Assembly: GCA_029935135.1 (NCBI GenBank)
Contig: JAOZKX010000074.1
Coordinates: 1-8,224 of the forward strand
Reading direction: 5' to 3'
Source: Desulfocapsa sp.
Lineage (GTDB): Bacteria; Desulfobacterota; Desulfobulbia; Desulfobulbales; Desulfocapsaceae
Length of the DNA stretch: 8,224 nt
The position numbers and the translations under genes were made by a program. This document shows positions 1 through 5,774 of the stretch, piece after piece (the stretch's first letter is position 1; every line of letters starts with the position of its first letter). A model generated the notes under the pieces. That model saw nothing but the letters and a program-made list of their open reading frames with translations, did no database searches and was not told where the DNA came from.

Positions 1-1403
1 AAGCTCTCTTTGTAAAAAAGAAATGGGATAAACACCAGTCCGCTGTCAGCTTCCAGCCAGCCACCAAGGGCAGCCCGTCCACTTTTGCTGTCATAAAAAG
101 TGGAGTTAAGGGCACAAATCAGCTCAGTGGCGCAGTTGCGTGAAACCAGACTGTAACCATACTGAGCCTCTTTCACCTCCTGCAGTTTCTCAATATTATT
201 CTGTAGATCACTACTTTTTTTCTCCATCCCTCTGCTCCCTGCAGCAAATGAAAAGAGGACCATGCCACTGCGGGAGGGAAGTGTCACTTTCGTTAAAATC
301 CGCACCCCGCGGTGTGTATCACTGACCCTGGAAAGCTCCCAGCTTCGACCCCGGCTGCTTTCCAGCAGGGAATAGGCAATTTCCAGATGACGGCTTTCCT
401 GAAAAAACAGTTGTCTCCGTTTTTCGGCCTGGGCCGCCATCCCCTTCTGCAGTTTTCGTATATTATCTCCTGCCATCTCCTCGTCACTGAGCTTCACTCC
501 GTACACATCTTCCGGAAAAGGATCGAGGCTTACCAGGGAGCCTGTTGCAAGGGAGTAATGAACGGCAAGATACCTGGCAGCCTGCAGCAGCAGAGCCGTT
601 CCCTTATCAGGACGCGAGGACTGCAGTAATTCCACTATTGAATGGCTGAGACGGGCCTCAAACTCCTGCAGTCGCAGAATCTCCTGGCCACTCAACATCT
701 TCTCATTCTCCAAGGGAAGGATAATGGCGTCCGGATTCAGCTCCCAGCCGATATCCACAATTTTCACAAATTCCCCAAATGCCAGGAGTTCGCCCAGGGT
801 GTCATTCAGGGTTCCCTCATACTCTACAGATGAGACAATGGCTTGCAGCCTATTTGCGGTATCATCTATGGCCTCTCGTATAAACCCTTCGCCATACTCT
901 TTTTCCACTTCTCTCTTCAATTCATTCAGGGAAGCGAGACCATTCTTCTCTCTGAAGAACCCTAGTGCCGGAATCACCATTTCCACCTGTCCCGTCTCTA
1001 ATTCCCGGAGCAACTGCTGCTCTTTTTCTGCTGTTTCAAGGGTCGTAAAAAACTGCTGCTGGACCATCAGGATTTCGGTGAGATTATTGCGGATATTCTG
1101 GTAAACGATGGGATCAAGGGGGAGTGAAGCAAGGGAAATAGTTCTATTATGCAGTTCGTTGTAGAGAAAGCGAAAACTCTCCCAGGGTTCACGCACCAGA
1201 AGAAAGGTGGCATCGGGAAAGAACTGATAGTGAAAGACGGACTCACCCAGACGAAAGGCCGTATGCCCACCGGCAGCTTCACCGGCATTGGCATTTATAT
1301 AAAGAAAATCGAGACTGTTTTCGGCCTTTGCCCCTGCAGCATAAGCGCACAGCAGGAGAGTGCAGAGGCAGAGTATGCGAATGGATTTACATTTTATAGC
1401 CAT
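1..1403 (-). CDS. Exported permuted papain-like (DUF4105/LRAT/NlpC-P60-type) protein, partial at 3' end
   Basis: The minus-strand frame is open from the ATG at 1403 to the window edge (467 codons, no stop), so the C-terminus is missing. Residues 1-27 form a signal peptide: Lys/Arg near the start, a Leu/Cys-rich core and an AKA|EN cleavage site, so the protein acts outside the inner membrane. A mature N-terminal motif GGHTAFRLG (His47) is followed about 377 residues later by SRNCATEL (Cys424). A catalytic-looking His before an Asn-Cys is the order seen in circularly permuted papain folds (YiiX/LRAT-like, DUF4105); the family assignment is from memory of motifs, not a search. The region between, about 90-415, is rich in charged and Leu residues and probably helical (for example 117-190 and 305-350). 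The start overlaps the upstream lipoprotein gene by 17 bases and has only a weak ribosome site (GGTTTTGG), so translational coupling is likely. It is the last visible gene of the leftward sortase operon. Substrate is unknown; peptidase, amidase or acyltransferase are all possible. Confidence 0.8.
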   Translation of the reverse strand, partial: MAIKCKSIRILCLCTLLLCAYAAGAKAENSLDFLYINANAGEAAGGHTAFRLGESVFHYQFFPDATFLLVREPWESFRFLYNELHNRTISLASLPLDPIVYQNIRNNLTEILMVQQQFFTTLETAEKEQQLLRELETGQVEMVIPALGFFREKNGLASLNELKREVEKEYGEGFIREAIDDTANRLQAIVSSVEYEGTLNDTLGELLAFGEFVKIVDIGWELNPDAIILPLENEKMLSGQEILRLQEFEARLSHSIVELLQSSRPDKGTALLLQAARYLAVHYSLATGSLVSLDPFPEDVYGVKLSDEEMAGDNIRKLQKGMAAQAEKRRQLFFQESRHLEIAYSLLESSRGRSWELSRVSDTHRGVRILTKVTLPSRSGMVLFSFAAGSRGMEKKSSDLQNNIEKLQEVKEAQYGYSLVSRNCATELICALNSTFYDSKSGRAALGGWLEADSGLVFIPFLFYKES

Positions 1404-1839
1404 CCAAAACCAATGAATAATTGGAGCTGCTGGCTAAGGAACTAAAGTAAGGGAAGTTTCCAATGGAACCTTCCAGCACCCCAGCCCGTTTCAGGCCTTT
1501 GCCCATCCCCAGAAAAGAGCTTTTTTCCTGCTCCCAGTCGCTTATGCCGTGTCTGCCGGCAATGCGGGTAATCTGTCGCTGAAACTCATCACTGTTATCC
1601 GCCTTGCTCACATATAACACTGTAACAGCGGCAACATCCTCTTCATAGAGGGTTCCCGTCTCCTTCACCTGATTCTCCTCCCCTCCGGAAGAAGATGTGG
1701 AGATGGAGGTAATGGAATCCAGACTTGTGGAGACAGAATCAGATGATTTTTCCAGCGAATAGGAAATGGAACAGCCTGACTGCAGCATGGACAGAGCGCA
1801 GAACAGGGAACAGTATATATAATATTTTGCAGATGGCAT
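1387..1839 (-). CDS. Small Ser-rich putative lipoprotein
   Basis: This encodes 150 residues from the ATG at 1839. A longer frame opens at 1875, but an AGGAGG Shine-Dalgarno sits 4 bases before the 1839 ATG and the protein then begins directly with a lipoprotein-type signal sequence, so the internal start is preferred. The signal ends in LQSGC with Cys23 as the candidate acylated residue; the Leu is at -4 rather than -3, so the lipobox is slightly off consensus. Residues 24-60 are a Ser/Thr-rich tether. The C-terminal half is compact, with a YEEDVAAVTVLY stretch and a GISDWEQE motif (about residues 113-120). This resembles a recalled family of uncharacterised proteobacterial lipoproteins with a Ser-rich linker and a GI-DWE motif. 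It lies 64 bases after the sortase gene and overlaps the next gene, so it is probably co-transcribed. A role as envelope partner of the downstream papain-like protein is inference; no function is known to me. Confidence 0.8.
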   Translation of the reverse strand: MPSAKYYIYCSLFCALSMLQSGCSISYSLEKSSDSVSTSLDSITSISTSSSGGEENQVKETGTLYEEDVAAVTVLYVSKADNSDEFQRQITRIAGRHGISDWEQEKSSFLGMGKGLKRAGVLEGSIGNFPYFSSLASSSNYSLVLDGYKM

Positions 1840-1903
1840 AGTGCCTCCTAAATAGAGTGTAAGGTAGGGTTCCATTATTACTCTATCCTTGCACAGCTTG
1901 CAA

Positions 1904-2515
1904 TTACAAGTTCACTTTATGGGGTACTAACCCTGTCGTTTCTGGTAGTACAAGTTTCTCCGCAGATACCAGATACCTGAGATCTGTTCCAGGCTGCAAG
2001 GCAGAAAATGGATAACAGGTAATAAGGGTCAAAGCAGCAGAATCCTGCTGCTGCAGATACAAAGTCTCTGCAGTAGACACTTGACTACTCTGCATCTCAA
2101 AGCAGTGTACTCTACCATCTGCCCCCTGTAGGGAGAGGAGGTCACCTGGCTGCAGATCCTGCAGGAAACGAAAACTGCTATCCCTGTGTCCAGCCAGAAT
2201 ACAGTGCCCACCGCTGCCGGGCAGACTGCTCTCCGGCAGGTGGCCCGGGCCAAAGGCCAACACCTCGCCATGATCCCCTTCAAGGACAATCAGGTCCACA
2301 CCCAAACGATCCATCTGCAGACGGGCAACGGGCCAGGTATCAGCCCATGGCCATGCTTTTGTCCACTCCCCCGTTTCCAATGTCTCTTCCCAGGCATGCT
2401 GTAAAAGAAGCTGTGCAAAAACTGCCTTTGTTCTGATCCAGCAACCATCGGCCAGGAGGAAACTACCCGCTGCCAGGAGAAGAAAGGCAGTTATGCACAA
2501 CAGTTGTTTTCTCAC
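1904..2515 (-). CDS. Class GN sortase (proteobacterial dedicated sortase)
   Basis: This is a 203-residue cysteine transpeptidase of the Gram-negative sortase class, expected in the inner membrane with its catalytic domain in the periplasm. Residues 4-22 are a hydrophobic anchor. The family-typical Trp-rich stretch WPWADTWPVARL (55-66) leads into the beta-barrel. The catalytic triad is visible: His110 in LAGHRD, Cys167 in TLITCYPF and Arg180 in GTDLRYLV. Length fits the family. The start is a GTG whose bases overlap the TGA stop of the target gene (GTGA), and GGAGG sits 8 bases upstream, so translation is coupled to that of its presumed substrate. Sortases cleave a C-terminal sorting signal between Thr and the next residue and join the Thr to an acceptor amine. 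The acceptor in Gram-negatives is not something I can state. The one-target-one-sortase pairing strongly implies that the neighbouring VIT/VWA protein is the substrate. Confidence 0.95.
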   Translation of the reverse strand: MRKQLLCITAFLLLAAGSFLLADGCWIRTKAVFAQLLLQHAWEETLETGEWTKAWPWADTWPVARLQMDRLGVDLIVLEGDHGEVLAFGPGHLPESSLPGSGGHCILAGHRDSSFRFLQDLQPGDLLSLQGADGRVHCFEMQSSQVSTAETLYLQQQDSAALTLITCYPFSALQPGTDLRYLVSAEKLVLPETTGLVPHKVNL

Positions 2516-4644
2516 TGTTCCAGCCTCCGGACTCTTAAGAGAAGAAAAAAGGAGAGAAAGAGCAGTACCAATCCCATCAGTATATGCAGCATGGCAGGAG
2601 TTGCCGTTCGCGCTCTTCCGGCAAATATTTTGTTCGCCTGCCAGCCCTGCGGCAAATTGGTTTTCATGACCGAACGCTGTAAAGGGTTCTCCTGCTGGCG
2701 GGACACCTTTTGTTCCACAGCCACAAGACTGGAATAGCGACTGACAAGATGATGGGGAATGGCAACATCAAGCACCTGTTGTCTGATCGTTTCTTTATCC
2801 CCGCCCAGGGCTAGAGAGTCCATCAATAGACGAATCTGTTTTCTTGCCCAGAGCGTGGCAATTCCCGGCCTGTTAGCAAGAGAACCAATATCCAGCTTCT
2901 CCTCCCAGACCCGGCCGCCCCTCATGCCACGAACCGCCAACATGGTATGATCTTCCGGCAGCAGCAAGGAGACCAGCAGTGGCTCCCCCTGATAGAGATC
3001 AGCAACGGGCTCCGCATACAGTCGGCTCACCTTGCCGTCACTACTCGTCAAGTGGATATCCGTCACTGCCGGATGCTCCAGTTTGGCAAAAAGACTGCTC
3101 ATCTTTTCCTGCACCTCAGCAGCCTTGCCGATATAGGTAAAGCTGCCACGCCCCATGGTTGCAGCACGCGTCATAAAATAACCATTGGGGGCAGAACCGA
3201 TACCCACCGTAAAAAGCCGGGAGCTGCCCAAACCAGTACCTATCTGCTTCAACAACTGCTCTTCATTGCCCACACAGCCATCCGTTAAAAAGACAATCTG
3301 CCGAATCCTGGCATGATCTGCCCTGCCATCAAGGGCCAGATTAAGAGCGGAGGCTATTTCTGTGCCGCCATTTGCCGTAAGCGACGAAACAAATCTCGTT
3401 GCCTGCAGGCGATGTCCAGAATCTGCTGCAACTGCAGCCCGAAACAGTTGGCTGGCATTGGAATTAAATTCAATGACATTAAAACGATCACGATCTGTCA
3501 ACCGAGCGATAGCAAGGGTCAACGCTTTTTGGGCCTGGACAATGGACGGTCCGGCCATGGAACCAGAGGTATCCAAGACAAAGATCAGCTCGCGTGCCAC
3601 TACTGCATCATTCACATCAAGTTGCGGAGGGCTGAGCATCAGGAGTAGATAGTTTTTATCATCACGATTCTCAGCAAAAAGAGCCGCGTGGGGCGTCTGC
3701 AGCTTTTCCGCCCGCCACTCCAGGACAAAATCACGGTCAGCCATCACCTCACCACTAAAGGACAGCTCCTTTGTTCCCTTAACACCATCTTTTACCACAA
3801 CTCCATGGTAGAGACTTTCCAGCCGGGCCAGAGGAAAACCTGGAGCAAGCTCCACCCTCAGCTGTACCGGGTTCTTTTTTCCAGACGCAGCCCAAAAAAC
3901 AGGCGGAGTAATACGCGATGCATCCTTTACCAGGTCCGTATCCAGTGCCCATCCTGTCCCTGAAAAATGGGTCACCGCTCCTTTCTCAAGAGTATCGGTG
4001 AGCGGTGTACCCGGGATATAGCGAGGCCCCACCACCATGGGAAAACGAAGGGAGAACACATTATTATCCAGCTGCACTACATCCTGATACTCTATCTCCA
4101 CCTCAATCTCTTCCCCCGGTGCAATATTGGCCACGGCTATGGTAAAGATATTGGGCCGTTCCTGGGACAGAAGCGATGCCTTCTTCCCCTCTTTTCTGGC
4201 CCGCTCATATATCTTCTTCGCCTCTTTCTTCTCCTTTATCTCCCCCACAATCAGTCGTTCACCAATGCGTAGACGGAGCTGGTCAACAGCTGCCCCATCA
4301 GGAAGTGGAAAGACATAGATTGCCTCCTGCCACGCAGCTGTATCGTTTTGAAAACGCTGCCGAACCTTTGCCCGCACCACCATGCCGCTCACAAACAGCT
4401 CCACATCCTGAGACAGATGCGAGGCCGGGATATATCTTTCCCTCTCACTCCCTGTAAATAATAATTCACCCTGTCGAACTTCACTGAGCAGGAGCTCCGA
4501 TCTTTCCTGCGACTCCTGAGCAGCATTGCCATCCTGGAGCACAGTCAGCACAAGCATCACCATCAACAGCCCCACATACAGGATAAATAAAATATTTCCC
4601 GGATCCCGAACTCCACTCCCCTTCTTATTCTTTCCCTCTGCCAT
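2512..4644 (-). CDS. VIT and VWA domain sortase-target protein (marine proteobacterial type)
   Basis: This is a 710-residue exported surface or envelope protein. An N-terminal hydrophobic segment (18-37) follows a basic start and may be a signal peptide or an anchor. Residues about 78-205 match a VIT (vault/inter-alpha-trypsin) domain. Residues about 351-520 form a von Willebrand A domain with a complete MIDAS metal site: D358-T-S-G-S362, Thr428 in GGTE and Asp455 in LTDG. The C-terminus has a sorting-signal layout: TATPA (680-684), a hydrophobic helix (684-703), then RVRR. In the family I recall an LPxTA-like motif; here the residues before Thr are R-A-R, so the proline is absent. An LPQGW (664-668) lies just upstream. 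An AAGGAGGG ribosome site supports the 4644 start. The stop overlaps the sortase start by 4 bases. In animals, VIT and VWA domains occur together in secreted matrix-binding proteins; a role here in adhesion or envelope assembly is inference. Confidence 0.95.
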   Translation of the reverse strand: MAEGKNKKGSGVRDPGNILFILYVGLLMVMLVLTVLQDGNAAQESQERSELLLSEVRQGELLFTGSERERYIPASHLSQDVELFVSGMVVRAKVRQRFQNDTAAWQEAIYVFPLPDGAAVDQLRLRIGERLIVGEIKEKKEAKKIYERARKEGKKASLLSQERPNIFTIAVANIAPGEEIEVEIEYQDVVQLDNNVFSLRFPMVVGPRYIPGTPLTDTLEKGAVTHFSGTGWALDTDLVKDASRITPPVFWAASGKKNPVQLRVELAPGFPLARLESLYHGVVVKDGVKGTKELSFSGEVMADRDFVLEWRAEKLQTPHAALFAENRDDKNYLLLMLSPPQLDVNDAVVARELIFVLDTSGSMAGPSIVQAQKALTLAIARLTDRDRFNVIEFNSNASQLFRAAVAADSGHRLQATRFVSSLTANGGTEIASALNLALDGRADHARIRQIVFLTDGCVGNEEQLLKQIGTGLGSSRLFTVGIGSAPNGYFMTRAATMGRGSFTYIGKAAEVQEKMSSLFAKLEHPAVTDIHLTSSDGKVSRLYAEPVADLYQGEPLLVSLLLPEDHTMLAVRGMRGGRVWEEKLDIGSLANRPGIATLWARKQIRLLMDSLALGGDKETIRQQVLDVAIPHHLVSRYSSLVAVEQKVSRQQENPLQRSVMKTNLPQGWQANKIFAGRARTATPAMLHILMGLVLLFLSFFLLLRVRRLEQ

Positions 4645-4647
4645 CTT

Positions 4648-4655
4648 CCCTCCTT
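4648..4655 (-). promoter_or_regulatory. Ribosome binding site of the sortase-target gene
   Basis: On the minus strand, AAGGAGGG ends 3 bases before the ATG at 4644. It is a near-perfect Shine-Dalgarno, although the spacing is short, and it fixes this start against the GTG-initiated longer frame that reaches back to 4895 in another phase. Confidence 0.8.
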
Positions 4656-4702
4656 CAGATTGATCATCATTGTTTCCTTTCTTTCCTGTTTCTCAGTAAA
4701 GC

Positions 4703-4730
4703 AGTAAAGAATGACGAAGGATGGGGGCAA
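4703..4730 (-). promoter_or_regulatory. Candidate sigma70-type promoter of the leftward sortase operon
   Basis: On the minus strand, TTGCCC (4725-4730, 4 of 6 to the -35 consensus) and TTTACT (4703-4708, 4 of 6 to the -10 consensus) are separated by 16 bases. Transcription would start near 4696, giving a leader of about 50 bases. The weak match is what an activator-dependent promoter would show, and TGTCAT repeats lie immediately upstream. An 8-base tandem duplication (CAGTAAAG on the plus strand, 4694-4709) supplies a second possible -10 hexamer, so the exact start is uncertain. Confidence 0.4.
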
Positions 4731-4769
4731 TAATGACACTGCAGCAAAGAAAAATGACACATTATGACA
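4711..4769 (-). promoter_or_regulatory. Phased TGTCAT direct repeats, candidate response-regulator operator
   Basis: Read on the minus strand, TGTCAT occurs three times (4764-4769, 4754-4759, 4733-4738) and CGTCAT once (4711-4716). Successive starts are 10, 21 and 22 bases apart, close to one, two and two turns of B-DNA, so all face the same side of the helix. Relative to the proposed transcription start the three perfect copies centre at about -40, -61 and -71, where OmpR-family activators commonly bind tandem direct repeats. The neighbouring OmpR-type regulator is the obvious candidate to bind them; that link is inference. Confidence 0.45.
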
Positions 4770-4883
4770 ATCTGTGAGCAGCCATAGCCAAAGCATCTTT
4801 TCTATGCTATTTTTAAGACGAGATAAAAACTCTAGTACCTCTATACGAAGCTCAGCGATATATTGATTGATACTGTCGGTACC

Positions 4884-4990
4884 AGGACGGGCCACTACTC
4901 AATCCGAGGGACGCCATAAACCCATCCCTGGGGGCTTGACCGCAGCCGTCCGGGCTGCAGACACCCTCGGATTGAGTAGTGGCCCGCCCT
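4884..4990. repeat. 107-base palindromic element with cloverleaf-like fold
   Basis: Arms 4884-4910 and 4964-4990 are reverse complements over 27 positions with one mismatch (4887/4987). The 53-base interior holds two smaller hairpins: CCC/GGG around ATCCCT (4921-4932) and GCAGCC/GGCTGC around GTCCG (4942-4958). Both loops contain TCC. Together these form a three-way-junction or cloverleaf shape in single-stranded DNA or RNA. The element lies in the control region, 76 bases before the response-regulator start, and its GC content is higher than the AT-rich DNA to its left. It has no target-site duplication that I can see and no coding content. It resembles palindromic intergenic repeats I recall from marine gammaproteobacterial genomes, but no search was possible. 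A bidirectional transcription block between the divergent operons is an alternative role. Confidence 0.75.
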
Positions 4991-5066
4991 TCCATGGAGA
5001 GTAAATAGCCGAGTTTCACATAGAGGCACAAAAACTATTAACCATTTGTTGTTACGGTGAGCAGCC

Positions 5067-5768
5067 ATGCCCTACACCATTGCCCTTGTTGAAGATGACG
5101 AAACCCTGCGCAGCAATTATGCTCAGGCCCTGCTGCGCGATGGATATCAGGTCACAACATACAGTTCCCGACCCGAGGCCAGTGCTGCCTTTGCCCACGC
5201 CCTGCCCGATCTTGCTATTCTTGATATAATGCTGCAGGATGAGATGGAGGGCGGCTTTGAGCTTTGCCGTGAATTGCGCAGTCTCTCTCCCAGTCTACCC
5301 ATTATCTTTCTCACTGCCCGTAACTCTGATCTTGATCGCGTATCCGGGCTTCGCCTGGGTGCCTGGGACTACCTTACCAAAGACACCACAACCCTTGATT
5401 TTTTGCCGGTGCGCATCTCTTCCCTCTTCAAGATGCTTGCTACCATCCGGGGAGCAACAGAGGGGAATGGAGAGACGATTATCAGGCATGGATTTCTGCG
5501 TATAGAGGAAGAGCGCAAGCAGGTGAGCTGGAAGGATGTCCTGATCAGCCTGACCCTCACCGAGTTCTGGATTATCAGCGACCTGGCCCGCCGCCCCGGA
5601 CATGTGAAATCCCATGACCAGCTGATGAACGCGGCCAATGTGATTGTCACCAACAATGCCATTGCCGCCCATGTGCGCCGCATCAGAGAGAAATTCCGGG
5701 AAAGCGATCCCTCTTTTAATGCCATTCGTGCGGAGTACGGTATGGGCTATCGATGGATTGAAGCCTAA
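5067..5768 (+). CDS. pdsR: OmpR-family response regulator of the dedicated sortase system
   Basis: This is a 233-residue cytoplasmic transcription regulator. The receiver domain (about 3-122) has the acidic pocket E9-D10-D11, phospho-acceptor Asp53 in LAILDI, Thr83 in FLTAR and Lys105 in YLTKD. A winged-helix DNA-binding domain follows (about 137-231), with the typical LTLTEFWII helix, an AAHVRRIREKF recognition helix and a YGMGYRW wing. Length is normal for the OmpR/PhoB class. The symbol follows the naming I recall for the response regulator of proteobacterial dedicated sortase systems and rests on context plus overall fit. It ends 6 bases before the kinase gene and is divergent from the sortase operon, whose promoter region carries phased TGTCAT repeats. 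Activation of the sortase operon is therefore the likely job, possibly with autoregulation, but no TGTCAT copy lies near its own start. Confidence 0.93.
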   Translation: MPYTIALVEDDETLRSNYAQALLRDGYQVTTYSSRPEASAAFAHALPDLAILDIMLQDEMEGGFELCRELRSLSPSLPIIFLTARNSDLDRVSGLRLGAWDYLTKDTTTLDFLPVRISSLFKMLATIRGATEGNGETIIRHGFLRIEEERKQVSWKDVLISLTLTEFWIISDLARRPGHVKSHDQLMNAANVIVTNNAIAAHVRRIREKFRESDPSFNAIRAEYGMGYRWIEA

Positions 5769-5774
5769 GACCCC

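Larger units (their letters stand above)
4645..5066. other. Control region between the divergent sortase and two-component operons
   Basis: This stretch of 422 bases has no convincing gene. From left to right it holds the ribosome site and candidate promoter of the leftward operon, the TGTCAT repeats, an AT-rich stretch (about 4786-4875) with no recognised signal, the palindromic element, and about 75 bases leading to the response-regulator start. In that last part a GGTGA ribosome site (5056-5060) lies 6 bases before the ATG at 5067. A poor -10-like TATTAA (5036-5041) has no good -35, so the rightward promoter cannot be placed with confidence. Confidence 0.7.

Noticed and set aside
1889..1903. 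A small hairpin (TTGCA/TGCAA, 5-base loop) just after the sortase stop
   Set aside because: The stem is only 5 bases with no T-run on the minus strand, so it is not a convincing terminator between the sortase and lipoprotein genes.
4563..4895. Minus-strand open frame of 110 residues from a GTG inside the palindrome
   Set aside because: It overlaps the well-supported start of the target gene in another phase, has no ribosome site, and covers the promoter and repeat region. Its first bases lie in the palindromic element.
4774..5068. A 12-base direct repeat GTGAGCAGCCAT at 4774-4785 and at the response-regulator start (5057-5068)
   Set aside because: The length is within chance expectation and the first copy is not followed by an open frame resembling the regulator.
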